From positions 211,001 to 275,000 of the forward strand of contig NZ_VOPY01000001.1 in NCBI RefSeq assembly GCF_007995095.1: 64,000 nt of DNA, read 5' to 3'. Within the stretch, counting starts at the first letter, position 1; every line of letters starts with the position of its first letter. Below the pieces are notes generated by a model. It did no database searches. It was given only the letters and a program-made list of their open reading frames with translations, and was not told where the DNA came from. Shown here one piece after another: positions 1-8,476 of this stretch. The position numbers and the translations under genes are program-made. The DNA is from Flavisphingopyxis soli (lineage in GTDB: Bacteria > Pseudomonadota > Alphaproteobacteria > Sphingomonadales > Sphingomonadaceae).

Positions 1-327
1 ATGCTGCGCACCTATGCGCAGCGTTATGCCTGGATCCGCAACACGTCAGGTGCTCTTGTCCAGACGCCTTCGCCGATGTGGGTTTTGGAGACAGAAACGT
101 CCTGCCAGACGAGCGCGGGCAGCAGCAGCCCCGTGTGTGACCCCAGCGCGCCCCAACTCGTGAAGGTGCTCGAATACGGCGCGGCTGGAACCGCGCAAAG
201 CCTGCTCGTTAAAGGCGTGGCAATGACCGCCGACGGCCAGACACTGCGAACGTGCTATGGCTATGATGACTGGGGTAGAAAAATCAGCGAGACCGGTGCC
301 AATGCTAACCTGACGGTGTGTCCGTGA
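1..327 (+). CDS. RHS/YD-repeat protein, C-terminal end (5' part outside window)
   Basis: The frame is open from the first base, so the true start probably lies upstream of the window. The 108 visible residues end in a YD-repeat-like stretch ([14 protein letters not shown]), which is typical of RHS-family wall or surface proteins. The stop codon at 325-327 lies just before the start of a second RHS protein that has its own signal peptide. This suggests a two-gene RHS arrangement in which an upstream RHS polypeptide is followed closely by a core-containing one. An old split of a single gene is the alternative. No toxin or core domain is visible in this part. The family call rests on a single repeat and on the neighbouring gene. 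Confidence 0.55.
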   Translation: MLRTYAQRYAWIRNTSGALVQTPSPMWVLETETSCQTSAGSSSPVCDPSAPQLVKVLEYGAAGTAQSLLVKGVAMTADGQTLRTCYGYDDWGRKISETGANANLTVCP

Positions 328-341
328 GCGGGTCGGGGGCG

Positions 342-2546
342 ATGCGCGCCGCTCTGATGGGGGCCAGCGCCTTGACGGTAATGCTAACAGCCTCGCCCGC
401 ACTGGCACAAAGCGCGCCGTCGGACTATACGTCGGCGACGCGTTACGATGCGATGGGCCGGATAATTGGCACGATCGCGCCCGATCCCGATGGAGCGGGC
501 CCGCTTAAATACGCTGCGAGCCGCACGACCTATGATGCGGCGGGACGGCCGATCAAAACAGAAACCGGCGAGCTTGCCGCTTGGCAATCGGAGGCGGTCG
601 CGCCCGCGAACTGGTCCGGGTTTACCGTCCTGTCGAGCGCGGACACGGCGTATGATGTGATGAGCCGCAAGATACTCGAGACCGTCAAGGGATCGGATGG
701 CGTGCCGGTATCGGTGGTGCAATACAGCTACGATGCGGCGGGGCGCTTACAATGCACCGCGCAGCGGATGAACCCCGCGGCATGGGGGAGCCTGCCGGCG
801 AGCGCATGCACGCTCGGTACCGAAGGTAGCGGAACCTACGCATTCGGCCCTGACCGAATCACCAAGACCGTCTATGATGCGGCGGGCCAGGTCCTGCAGC
901 TTCGCGAGGCGGTCGGCACATCGGTCGAGAGCGCCGAGGCGACCTACAGCTACACGCTCAACGGGCTCAAGAAATACATCGTCGATGCCAACGGCAACCG
1001 GGCCGAGCTGCGCTATGACGGACACGACCGGCAGATGCGATGGGTGTTCCCGTCAACGACTTTGCCGGGCGGCTATAACGATGCGACCCCGGCGAGCGCG
1101 CTGGCGAGCGCCGGCGCGGTGAACGAGAGCAACTACGAAGCGTACACGTACGACGCCAACGGCAACCGCACATCTTTGCGCAAGCGCGACGGATCAACCC
1201 TGACTTACGCCTATGACGCCCTTAACCGGATTACGGTGAAGGTCGTGCCCGAGCGGAGCGGTCTGGCGGCTACGCACACGCGCGACGTCTATTACGGCTA
1301 CGACCTTCGCGGGCTGCAGACCTCTGCGCGGTTCGACGGCGCGGGCGGCGAGGGGCTGACCACCGCCTATGACGGATTCGGGCGGATCACCTCGAACACG
1401 CTGACGATGGACGCGTTGAGCCGCACGCTCGCCTATCAGTACGACAAGGGCGGCAACCGCACGCGGATCACCCATCCCGACGGGCAGTACTTTAGCGCTA
1501 CCTATGACGGGCTCGACCGCGCCATATCGATCACCGACCCGGTTGCGGGATCGGTTGCGAGCCTCGCCTATAACAACCGCGGCGGGCGCGCGACGCTAAG
1601 CAGCGGAGTGACGACGAGCTACGCTTATGATGCCGCGGGGCGGCTGGCGAGCCTGGGGCATGACCTGGCGGGCAACACGAGCGACGTGGCATGGACATTC
1701 GGCTATACGCCCGGCTCGCAGCTGGCGAGTGCAAGCCGCGACAACGACGCTTATGCCTGGACCGGGCACTACAACGTTGACCGAAATTATGCTGCCAACG
1801 GGCTCAACCAGTATGCCAGCGCTGGCGCTGCGAGCTTTAGTTACGACGCCAACGGCAACCTCACGAGCGACGGCACCACTACCTATCTCTACGACATCGA
1901 GAACCGGCTGGTGAGCGCGTCGGGCGGCACCACGGCAACGCTGCGCTACGATCCGATGGGACGGCTCTATGCGTTCGGCGGCTCCTCGGAAACGAGGCGC
2001 TTGCTCTACGACGGCGATGCCCTTGTTGCCGAATACGATGTCGCCGGCGCGATGAAACGGCGTTACGTCCATGGTCCCGGGGTTGATGAGCCGTTGGTCG
2101 TCTACGGCCCGGGAGGATCGCTCCCCCGCTACTTCTTACACGCCGACCGACAAGGCAGCATCGTCGCGTGGAGCGACGAGGCAGGTAACGTCAACACGAT
2201 CAACACCTATGACGAATACGGCATCCCCGGCGCCAGCAACAGCGGCCGGTTCCAGTATACCGGCCAGATATGGCTGCCCGACGTCGGCATGTACTACTAC
2301 AAGGCCCGCATCTACTCGCCAACGCTCGGCCGGTTCCTCCAGACCGACCCGATCGGTTACGAGGACCAGGTGAATTTGTACGCATACGTCGGGAATGATC
2401 CGGTCAATGCACATGATCCCGGCGGCGACCGCACGATATACTTTGGGGGGGGGGGGGGATGGGTATGGCGCCAACATCGTGCAGCGCTACGCGAAAAATC
2501 TCGGGTCATTCTACCTACATTTCGATCGCGGCGCCGCGTTGCGTGA
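342..2546 (+). CDS. RHS repeat-associated core domain protein, frameshifted after the core
   Basis: This is a secreted RHS/YD-repeat protein of the polymorphic toxin type. I chose the ATG at 342 because it begins a clear Sec signal peptide (hydrophobic core, then SPALAQS). A GTG at 318 in the same frame is the alternative. At least ten YD repeats follow ([27 protein letters not shown] and others), which normally build a hollow beta-cocoon. The conserved RHS core comes near the C-terminus ([15 protein letters not shown], then [16 protein letters not shown]). Right after it the reading frame enters a 14-G run, and the last 25 or so residues are basic, unconserved and probably out-of-frame. The alternative frame past the G run encodes a plausible hydrolase toxin. 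With 13 or 16 G the protein would continue for about 167 residues to 2958. Whether the G14 is real biology or a homopolymer error cannot be decided here. Confidence 0.85.
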   Translation: MRAALMGASALTVMLTASPALAQSAPSDYTSATRYDAMGRIIGTIAPDPDGAGPLKYAASRTTYDAAGRPIKTETGELAAWQSEAVAPANWSGFTVLSSADTAYDVMSRKILETVKGSDGVPVSVVQYSYDAAGRLQCTAQRMNPAAWGSLPASACTLGTEGSGTYAFGPDRITKTVYDAAGQVLQLREAVGTSVESAEATYSYTLNGLKKYIVDANGNRAELRYDGHDRQMRWVFPSTTLPGGYNDATPASALASAGAVNESNYEAYTYDANGNRTSLRKRDGSTLTYAYDALNRITVKVVPERSGLAATHTRDVYYGYDLRGLQTSARFDGAGGEGLTTAYDGFGRITSNTLTMDALSRTLAYQYDKGGNRTRITHPDGQYFSATYDGLDRAISITDPVAGSVASLAYNNRGGRATLSSGVTTSYAYDAAGRLASLGHDLAGNTSDVAWTFGYTPGSQLASASRDNDAYAWTGHYNVDRNYAANGLNQYASAGAASFSYDANGNLTSDGTTTYLYDIENRLVSASGGTTATLRYDPMGRLYAFGGSSETRRLLYDGDALVAEYDVAGAMKRRYVHGPGVDEPLVVYGPGGSLPRYFLHADRQGSIVAWSDEAGNVNTINTYDEYGIPGASNSGRFQYTGQIWLPDVGMYYYKARIYSPTLGRFLQTDPIGYEDQVNLYAYVGNDPVNAHDPGGDRTIYFGGGGGWVWRQHRAALREKSRVILPTFRSRRRVA
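2445..2458 (+). repeat. Homopolymeric G14 tract at the RHS core/toxin junction
   Basis: Fourteen consecutive G residues lie between the RHS core and the C-terminal variable domain. The upstream core is read with codons starting at positions divisible by three. The hydrolase domain downstream is read one base later. Loss of one G (or gain of two) joins the two frames through a short Gly linker. Long G tracts inside coding sequence are classic sites of slipped-strand phase variation, and also of sequencing error. Confidence 0.9.
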
Positions 2547-2958
2547 AATACGCGCGGCGGCAGCGAACGGGGAGAAGATTATTATCGTCGGCCATAGTTG
2601 GGGAGGTTGGTCTGCCGCTACGGTCGCCGCAGCTGCCGCTCGCGAAGGCATCAAAGTTGATCTCCTTGCCACCATCGATCCGATAGGTAAGCTGTCGCCG
2701 CAGACTCTCGATGGACTGAAAGATATCGGCGGCTTATGGGCAAATATATCTTCCTCCTGGAAGAACCAAGATGAGAAAACGAGGGGTGACAAGATTGCCG
2801 ACTTTGGCGAAACTTTGGGGGGTCAGACTCAGACGAGTCGTGCTGATGTTAACGAGTTTTCACAAGGGCATCACGAGGATTTTGGTATTATGATGAACGA
2901 CCTTAGGGTTCCTCAGATGATTTGCTCTGTCGACCCTCAAGATAAGAGTTGCAAATAG
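2458..2958 (+). CDS. RHS C-terminal toxin-like alpha/beta-hydrolase domain (out of frame with its RHS body)
   Basis: This frame is open from 2395 and runs 167 codons past the G tract to a stop at 2958. It encodes a serine-hydrolase-like domain: a beta strand and nucleophile elbow ([13 protein letters not shown]), a later aspartate in TIDPIG, and a C-terminal histidine in QGHHEDFG. These could form a Ser-Asp-His triad. GxSxG domains occur among effector lipases and phospholipases delivered by RHS and type VI systems, so a membrane-lipid target is plausible but inferred. It has no convincing start of its own and is probably made only as the tail of the RHS protein when the G tract has a compatible length. 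The next gene starts 4 bases after its stop. Confidence 0.7.
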   Translation, partial: DGYGANIVQRYAKNLGSFYLHFDRGAALREIRAAAANGEKIIIVGHSWGGWSAATVAAAAAREGIKVDLLATIDPIGKLSPQTLDGLKDIGGLWANISSSWKNQDEKTRGDKIADFGETLGGQTQTSRADVNEFSQGHHEDFGIMMNDLRVPQMICSVDPQDKSCK

Positions 2959-2962
2959 GGTC

Positions 2963-3379
2963 ATGAGAATCAGTATTATAATAGCATATTTTTTATTACT
3001 GCTAGCGCTAAGCGGTTGCAAGAACATTGTCTTAGAAGTGAGTGACAATAGAGCATTTATTAATGCCGATGGCGACATATTTATCGATGTAAAGATTAAT
3101 ATAGATTCTCTAGTTAAACTTAATGAGAGCGGGGAAGCCCTGTACCTAAATGTCTTCGAATGCGATAGCGGACAAAATGGGGGCTATTCCTTCCCACTCG
3201 TGAGTCGTGAACCAGTAGAATTGGTGGCTGGCTCCGCTTGGATGAGGTTTGCCATTAATCATCCTTCAAATTTAAAAGAAGATGGTGCATGCGGATATTT
3301 ATCCAGCGAGGGTTATAGCTTAGATTCATTCTCGTCGGACGTTTTTACTATGCATCTAAAAGCAGAACTCGCTCAATGA
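2963..3379 (+). CDS. Small AT-rich lipoprotein, candidate immunity protein
   Basis: The 138-residue product begins with a lipoprotein signal: a basic start, a hydrophobic stretch and a lipobox LALSGC with the cysteine near residue 19. The mature part is acidic and shows no known domain to me. It starts four bases after the stop of the RHS hydrolase tail, so it is probably co-transcribed. Its base composition is markedly AT-rich compared with the rest of the window. Immunity proteins of periplasm-acting type VI phospholipase effectors are often lipoproteins encoded next to the effector. An immunity role therefore fits the position, the small size and the predicted periplasmic location. That role is inferred from context only. 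Confidence 0.6.
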   Translation: MRISIIIAYFLLLLALSGCKNIVLEVSDNRAFINADGDIFIDVKINIDSLVKLNESGEALYLNVFECDSGQNGGYSFPLVSREPVELVAGSAWMRFAINHPSNLKEDGACGYLSSEGYSLDSFSSDVFTMHLKAELAQ

Positions 3380-3399
3380 TGGTCGATGTTGGTCAGTGT

Positions 3400-3580
3400 G
3401 GCACTGTCAAAGTAAATGCACCTGGCGGCAAGGAGCAGCGGTTGGGTTATGGTTTGTTTCATGCCTCGACCACGCAAGCCTGCCAGCCCTTTCCGCTATT
3501 TCAATTCGTCGCCTGAGATTATCCGTCTGGTGATGTATGTCCGGTTTCCGTTGTCGCTGCGGAACGTCGAAGATCTGCTA
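3400..3580 (+). mobile_element. IS6-family element remnant (left end and transposase N-terminus)
   Basis: The 40 codons from the ATG at 3461 read like the start of an IS6-type transposase (MPRPRKPASPFRYFNSSPE, then VRFPLSLRNVEDLL). Similarity stops abruptly after RNVEDLL, about position 3580, and the frame then enters unrelated sequence. The stretch from about 3400 (ggcactgtcaaagtaa) has the look of an IS6-type left inverted repeat. The catalytic DDE domain is missing, so the element is dead. It sits at the junction to an orphan RHS tail and may record the rearrangement that displaced it. Confidence 0.75.
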
Positions 3581-3581
3581 A

Positions 3582-3872
3582 CCGGGACCCAAACCAGGGA
3601 CGCGAATTTTCAATGACCCAACTACGGGCAAGCCTGTAGTTAAGCCTTGGCCTCAAGATCCTCGAAAAGGAGGCAATGGTTCTGGCGTGCATCCTGGAAG
3701 CAGGTTTCCAGATGGCACGCCTTTAAATCCGCAGGGTGGAAACCGAAGCGGTCTTATTGTGACTGGCATTCTAGCCATAGGCGCGGTTGCATGTGCATTG
3801 GCAGAACCCTGTGGAGCAATTTTTGGGACGGTGCTCACTCCTGGCAGCCTTACCGCTGCTGGGGCTCAATAG
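3582..3872 (+). pseudogene. Orphan RHS-type C-terminal module, headless
   Basis: An open frame without an early start codon runs from about 3582 to the stop at 3872. It begins with a Pro/Gly-rich linker (DPTTGKPVVKPWPQDP, then GGNGSGVHPGSRFPDGTPLN) and ends in a hydrophobic segment (GLIVTGILAIGAVACALAE). Such linkers are typical of the region after an RHS core. It has no RHS core upstream and is fused at its 5' side to the IS6 remnant. I read it as a displaced alternative RHS tail, the kind of silent cassette seen downstream of polymorphic toxin genes. An internal ATG at 3687 could yield a 61-residue peptide. Its function is unknown. Confidence 0.45.
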
Positions 3873-3879
3873 GTGTGAT

Positions 3880-4173
3880 ATGGCTCATTTGAACGAAGAA
3901 AATGCTCTAGGATTATTTGCCAAGGCATGCGAAGCGGAAGAAAATGGAAACATTTACAAGGCAATAGAGATTTATCAAATATTAAGTCGCCCTGGTTTTA
4001 CGCCAGCCGTGATAAATCTTGGAAACTTATATGATGATAAATTAAGTCCTCCTAATCCGAATATGGCTGTTGCTTTATATAAAAAGGCGGTAAAGTTAGG
4101 CGACGCTGTCGCCGCCTACAGCCTTGCTATACACTATAGAAATTTTGGAAGCAAAAGGTGGAGTAGATACTAA
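3880..4173 (+). CDS. Sel1-like repeat protein, probably truncated by an early stop
   Basis: The ATG at 3880 opens a 97-residue, AT-rich frame with one or two Sel1/TPR-like helical repeats (AIEIYQILS, INLGNLYDDK, NMAVALYKKAVKLGDA, AAYSLAIHYRNFG). The frame closes at TAA 4171-4173. The next 16 codons in the same frame (MEKSAAMGYEDALHEI, ending at 4224) look like the rest of a Sel1 repeat, so the stop may be recent and the gene damaged. Small Sel1/TPR proteins are often encoded after polymorphic-toxin tails, so it may have been the immunity partner of the orphan tail just upstream. That pairing is inferred from position. Confidence 0.55.
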   Translation: MAHLNEENALGLFAKACEAEENGNIYKAIEIYQILSRPGFTPAVINLGNLYDDKLSPPNPNMAVALYKKAVKLGDAVAAYSLAIHYRNFGSKRWSRY

Positions 4174-4282
4174 ATGGAAAAATCTGCTGCCATGGGCTAT
4201 GAGGATGCATTACATGAGATATAGAATTAAGACGGCAGTTTACTTCAGCTCTTAATTGTCCTATTTGGGCTAACTGTTCTTC

Positions 4283-4687
4283 ATAGCCTGCCTCCCCCGC
4301 ATCCTGCTTCCCTGCATTCCGCATCATGTGACGCAGGGCAATCGGCGCAAACGGACATTCTTCGAAAACGACGAATATGATCTGTATCTTGATCTGCTCG
4401 CGGATGCGGCGGAGCGGGCGTGGACCGAGATCTGGTCCTATTGCCTGATGCCCAATCACGCCCATGTGATCCTGGTGCCGCGCGACGAAAAGGGCCTGCG
4501 CCGCGCCTTTGGCGATCTGCATCGCCGCTACACGGGATATATCAATTCGCGCATGCGCACGACCGGGCATTTGTGGCAGGGACGTTTTAGCTCGGTGGCG
4601 ATGGACGAAGCGCATCTGGTCGCGGCTTTCACGCAACGGCCATGCCCTAGCCACGCGATTCAGCGGATCAGCGAAGCCCCCGCATAG
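4283..4687 (+). pseudogene. REP-associated tyrosine transposase (Y1_Tnp/RAYT), degenerate
   Basis: The frame reads like a RAYT single-strand transposase: LPRILLPCIPHHVTQ, then GNRRKRTFF, YCLMPNHAHVILVP with the HUH pair in NHAHV, HRRYTGYINSR and TGHLWQGRFSSVAMDE. Two ends are broken. The codon where ATG is expected is ATA at 4283, and one residue of the QRGNRR motif is lost. At the 3' side homology stops after HLVAAF, and the remaining 20 or so residues are unrelated and overlap the VirB2-like gene on the other strand. A GTG at 4328 could still start a shorter protein, but the lesions argue for a pseudogene. RAYTs normally mobilise REP palindromes. I did not identify REP copies in the window. 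Confidence 0.75.
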
Positions 4688-5025
4688 GGATCATAATTCT
4701 CTGGCAGCGGCTTGGCGATTGGTTCTGTCGCCGGGGCGGTCGCGACGACTGCACCACCGCCACTCCATTCCCGCGACCCCAACAACCCCGCGACGATCGC
4801 CGGAGCGCCGAACAGCAGGAAGCACCCCGCGACCGCCATCAACCCCCGCCGCCAGTCTATCCGTCCCGAGAGCATCGCAAACCCCACCAGAGCAATGGCG
4901 ATGACCGCAACCACCGTGGCAAGCGGGCCGAGCATCACATCGCCGATCCAGCGCGCTGCTGAGACCAGCGCGGTCGATCCCGAAGGATCAGAAAGCGACG
5001 TTGACTGAGTGAGTGCGATCCTCAT
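4660..5025 (-). CDS. TrbC/VirB2-family pilin-like protein
   Basis: This 121-residue minus-strand protein has the architecture of type IV secretion pilins. A helical leader is followed by two long hydrophobic helices (LGPLATVVAVIAIALVGFAM and GLMAVAGCFLLFGAPAIVAGL) around a short basic loop (SGRIDWRRG). That loop pattern is characteristic of TrbC/VirB2. The family forms the conjugative pilus. No other virB/trb gene is visible, so it is an orphan here: either a remnant of a lost conjugative element or the edge of an element that ends at this point. Its 3' end overlaps the decayed RAYT gene by about 28 bases. Confidence 0.75.
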   Translation of the reverse strand: MRIALTQSTSLSDPSGSTALVSAARWIGDVMLGPLATVVAVIAIALVGFAMLSGRIDWRRGLMAVAGCFLLFGAPAIVAGLLGSREWSGGGAVVATAPATEPIAKPLPENYDPYAGASLIR

Positions 5026-5122
5026 TCCGCATCAATAGCTGATATACCTGCCGGCGCTAGTATCAGTAGATTGGAATCCATTCGGCATGTGGGGTCGGCA
5101 GCGCTCGCATGGCGCCTAATTA

Positions 5123-6670
5123 CTAGCTCCAAACATCAGGATCTCCTCCGTCCGAATATCCGCCGTACGGCCAGACCTCATCCCAATCATCGTCGTCGCT
5201 GCAGTGCACGTAGCCATCGCCATCCTCCCATACTAATATGGGTCCGGTGAGCCCACCCGTATCGCGTCGCCACTGACGGCGAACATAGTCGAGGAGCTGA
5301 GATAGTGCGTCCACTTGGTCGTCATGCCTGCTATTGGGAAACGCGAGCAATTCCTTGCGGAACTCGGCGAGCCAATGAGCATCTTCGGGCAACAGCAGCT
5401 GACCGGCCTCGACCATGCTGCTGACACCTGCTGCGCGCGAGTATTTGTCGAGCTCTGGTGTGCGGCCAATGGGCTCAGGCACGCCCTGAATATCGCTGCC
5501 GCGCAGTGCTTGGATCAGCTGCTGGCCTGACGCCTTGTCCTCGATGAGTAGCGTGCGCGCGTTGTGCGTTTGAGCAAGGTCAATCACCTTGCGAAGCAGG
5601 TCTGGAAACTCCAGCTTGCCGCGCCAGACATCGATTACGCGGATCTCCTTGCGGACCTTGCGCACCGTGATGCAGACCGAAAAATCGTTGCCACTCCCTG
5701 TTTTGATCGCCGTATCCCACGACTGAATTATCTCACCGTATTCTTCCTCGCCAGTTGTGGGTCCATACGAGAGCAACCAGGCGGTTTTGTACATGTTGCC
5801 TTCGGCCGGCATCGGCGACTGCTGATACTGCGCCTCGAAGGCCGCGCTCCCCATCATCGATCTTTGCTCCTCTAGAGTCGCAATGGGCTCGCGCTCCGGG
5901 TGCAGAACTTCGCCCTCGTGGCGGCGTTGGACCCCGCCGCGCGCAAGAATGATCGACTCGTCTTGGGTTGCGATGGCGGGGAGCGAGAGATGATCCCATC
6001 CACCCTGCTCGAGAAGCATCCCCGATAGATCATTCTCATGAAGGCGCTGCATGACGCACAGGATCGCGCCCGTTGCCTTGTCGTTAAGACGCGAGGCGAG
6101 AGTTGACTGGAACCAGTCGTTGACGAAATTGCGCGTGGTTTCCGAATTGGCTTCTTCGGGCTTGATGACATCATCCAGAATGATGATGTCGCCGCCGCGG
6201 CCGGTCAGCGTACCGGTGACCGAGGTCGCGAGCCGGCCACCACCGCGCGTGGTTTCAAAATCGTTCGAAGCCGAGCGCACTTTCGAGATCGAGGTGCCTG
6301 GGAATATCTCGCGGTACCATGTCGAATCCATGATCGCGCGACAGTCGCGCGCCATCTTGCCCGACAGCTCGTTCGAATAACTCACACACACGAAGTTGAG
6401 CGTCGGGTCGCAACCCAGCATCCAGGCTGCCCAGATGACAGAGATGGTTTTCGACTTACCATTACGCGGCGGCAGGTTGATCAGCGACCGGCGTACTTCA
6501 CCGTGTTTGATACGCTCTAATCGATAAGAGATGGCATCGAGATGCCAGTTCCAGACAAGCAGATCGCCTCCGCTGATCCACGGCCACGCCTTGCGCAGGA
6601 AGGCGGTGAAGTCATGACGGCACAGTTCGATAAGCAGGCCCTTGGGGTCTTCCATGGAATAATCATTCAT
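5123..6670 (-). CDS. Phage terminase large subunit (TerL)
   Basis: This 515-residue packaging-motor protein has an N-terminal ATPase with a Walker A-like loop near residues 66-73 (LPPRNGKS), a Walker B with acid pair D166/D167 (IIILDDVIKPEEA), and an arginine-rich core. The C-terminal RNase H-like nuclease shows the expected acids: D319 in SWDTAIKTG, E377/D378 in LLIEDKA and D450/D451/D454 in HDDQVDALS. It would cut and translocate concatemeric DNA into a procapsid. Its start overlaps the DUF5681 gene by 8 bases. No portal, capsid or tail gene is seen, so in this window it is a phage-derived module rather than a prophage. Confidence 0.92.
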   Translation of the reverse strand: MNDYSMEDPKGLLIELCRHDFTAFLRKAWPWISGGDLLVWNWHLDAISYRLERIKHGEVRRSLINLPPRNGKSKTISVIWAAWMLGCDPTLNFVCVSYSNELSGKMARDCRAIMDSTWYREIFPGTSISKVRSASNDFETTRGGGRLATSVTGTLTGRGGDIIILDDVIKPEEANSETTRNFVNDWFQSTLASRLNDKATGAILCVMQRLHENDLSGMLLEQGGWDHLSLPAIATQDESIILARGGVQRRHEGEVLHPEREPIATLEEQRSMMGSAAFEAQYQQSPMPAEGNMYKTAWLLSYGPTTGEEEYGEIIQSWDTAIKTGSGNDFSVCITVRKVRKEIRVIDVWRGKLEFPDLLRKVIDLAQTHNARTLLIEDKASGQQLIQALRGSDIQGVPEPIGRTPELDKYSRAAGVSSMVEAGQLLLPEDAHWLAEFRKELLAFPNSRHDDQVDALSQLLDYVRRQWRRDTGGLTGPILVWEDGDGYVHCSDDDDWDEVWPYGGYSDGGDPDVWS

Positions 6671-7106
6671 CGTCTTTCTCCTGTTTAGCGCTGGTTGGCG
6701 TGTCGGTTTCGATGGCGGGAACGGCGTTCGATGCGGTTAGGGCTCCGCGGCCGAGCAGCTGGTCGAGGATCTGCTGATCCTGTGTCGAAAGGCGCTTGGC
6801 CTCCGCGCCCCTGTCTTCGGGTCCGAACACCTGCATAACGAGATCGATCAGCGCCTTGATCGCGCGGACATCGCCAGAAGCCGCGCGCGCGGTAAGGGTC
6901 TTGAGCATAAGCTGCTGCTTGGTCCCACTGATCCGCTTGCCGTTCATCTGGATCTCCATGCGCGAGATCAGCTCAGCATGAAGATCGGCTTTCAATCCGC
7001 GAGAAGATTTTGGTCGGCCGCGCGGATTTCCCGATTGGCCTTTCTGCCAGCGAGTGTGCTTGGGAGGTCGGCCGTAGCCAACTTCGTCGTCTGGGCTGTC
7101 GGCCAT
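6663..7106 (-). CDS. DUF5681 domain-containing protein
   Basis: This 147-residue protein carries the DUF5681 signature near its N-terminus (GYGRPPKHTRWQKGQSGN, then RGRPKSSRG), a basic, glycine-rich patch likely to touch nucleic acid. A helical middle follows (GDVRAIKALIDLVMQVFG) with an acidic tail. The family is regularly encoded directly before terminase large subunits. A small-terminase or DNA-recognition role is therefore plausible but not demonstrated. It sits between the methyltransferase gene (3-base gap) and terL (8-base overlap), so the three genes form one operon. Confidence 0.8.
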   Translation of the reverse strand: MADSPDDEVGYGRPPKHTRWQKGQSGNPRGRPKSSRGLKADLHAELISRMEIQMNGKRISGTKQQLMLKTLTARAASGDVRAIKALIDLVMQVFGPEDRGAEAKRLSTQDQQILDQLLGRGALTASNAVPAIETDTPTSAKQEKDDE

Positions 7107-7109
7107 GGT

Positions 7110-8423
7110 TCAGCCCTCCTCGCCTGATCCGGCACGCGCGGCCGCGACTTCGTCGAAGGTCCGTTCGTCGCCAGCTAAGATAGGTTCGATGCCGGCAACC
7201 GAGGCGAGGCGCTTGAGAGCAGTGTCGACATAGCCGGGATCGAGTTCGATCCCGGCACCGCGGCGAGCAGTGCGGTGAGCTGCGATGAGCGTGGTGCCCG
7301 ATCCCAGGCAAGGATCAACGACCAGGTCGCCGCGGTTCGAGCAATCAAGCAGGAAGTCGGCGACGAGCGCGGTCGGCTTGACCGTGCTATGGGCAGCAAG
7401 GTCTGCATCACGGCCTTTGCGGAACGTGTTGGCGCCGGCATATTCAACGACGTTGGTTCGGTAACGGCCGGTCTCGCCCAGGCCGAAATTGTTGATGTGT
7501 TTTGCCTTGCCCGACTTGAACACGAACACGAGTTCGTGCTGGCTGCGGTAGAAAGCACCTTGGCCCCCGTTGTCTTTTTTCCAGACAACCAGCTGCTTAT
7601 GCTCGGTGTAGACGCCGTCGGCCGCATCGAGGAGCTCGCGTGCGTGTCTCCAGTCCATACATTGATAATGGATCGAGCCACTGGAGGAAAAGCGCACGCA
7701 GTTGCGGAAGATCGCTCTTAGGAATGCGGTAAACTCGGGCGGCGATAATTCCCCTGCGCCGACAACGAATTCGCGATGGCGAACCTTACCATTACCGCTG
7801 ACGAAACCGTCGATTTTGACGTTATAAGGCGAATCGCAAAACACAAGTGCGGCTTGCTCATCGCCTAGTAGCGCTTCCCAGCTGGCGACCTCGCGGGAGT
7901 CGCCGCAGTAAAGCCGGTGCGGACCAATCAACCACAGGTCTCCTTCGCGCGAGACTGGGTCGAGGTCCGGGGCAGGAAGCTCGACCTCCTCCAACTCCTC
8001 ACCGACATCCTCGGGAATCGTGAAGTCGAGATCCGCAGTGCTGAACCCCGTGATTTCGAGCTCATATCCATCTTCAAACAGGAACGTCAGCTCTTCGCCG
8101 AGAAGGTCTTCGTTCCAACCGCTGAGGTCAGCAATACGGTTTTCGGCCAAGGCAAAAGCGCGGCGATCGGCGTCGGTAAGGAACTGGGCGCGGATCACCG
8201 GCACCTCGGCTAGCTGCATCTGTTTTGCAGCTAGCCAGCGGCCATGACCCGCTGCGATCAAGCCATCATCATCGACGATGATCGGCACCAGCCAGCCAAA
8301 GCGCTCGATACTGGTGGCGATCTGCGCGATCTGTTTGTCGGTATGTGTACGTGCGTTGCGCGGATTGGGCTTGAGAGAATCCGTGGCGACGGTCTCGATC
8401 TGGAGATGTGGGGTATCGTCCAT
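7110..8423 (-). CDS. ParB-domain DNA methyltransferase (beta-class N6-A/N4-C)
   Basis: This is a 437-residue two-domain protein. Residues 1-100 are ParB/Srx-like (LKPNPRNARTHTDKQIAQI, then GLIAAGHGRWLAAK, PVIRAQFLTDADRRA). The rest is a DNA amino-methyltransferase. Catalytic motif IV is CDSPYN (residues 196-201, a DPPY variant) and the SAM-binding motif is DPCLGSGTT (370-378). Motif IV precedes motif I, the beta-class order. No restriction endonuclease is adjacent. ParB-methyltransferase fusions are common in phages and mobile elements, often just before DUF5681 and terL as here. The domain may couple site marking to packaging or protect element DNA. The substrate base and sequence are unknown. 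Confidence 0.9.
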   Translation of the reverse strand: MDDTPHLQIETVATDSLKPNPRNARTHTDKQIAQIATSIERFGWLVPIIVDDDGLIAAGHGRWLAAKQMQLAEVPVIRAQFLTDADRRAFALAENRIADLSGWNEDLLGEELTFLFEDGYELEITGFSTADLDFTIPEDVGEELEEVELPAPDLDPVSREGDLWLIGPHRLYCGDSREVASWEALLGDEQAALVFCDSPYNVKIDGFVSGNGKVRHREFVVGAGELSPPEFTAFLRAIFRNCVRFSSSGSIHYQCMDWRHARELLDAADGVYTEHKQLVVWKKDNGGQGAFYRSQHELVFVFKSGKAKHINNFGLGETGRYRTNVVEYAGANTFRKGRDADLAAHSTVKPTALVADFLLDCSNRGDLVVDPCLGSGTTLIAAHRTARRGAGIELDPGYVDTALKRLASVAGIEPILAGDERTFDEVAAARAGSGEEG

Positions 8424-8476
8424 GAAGCGCTCCTGTGATGTTGGAGCGCTCCAGTTATCGACCTGTCAGGAACGTG

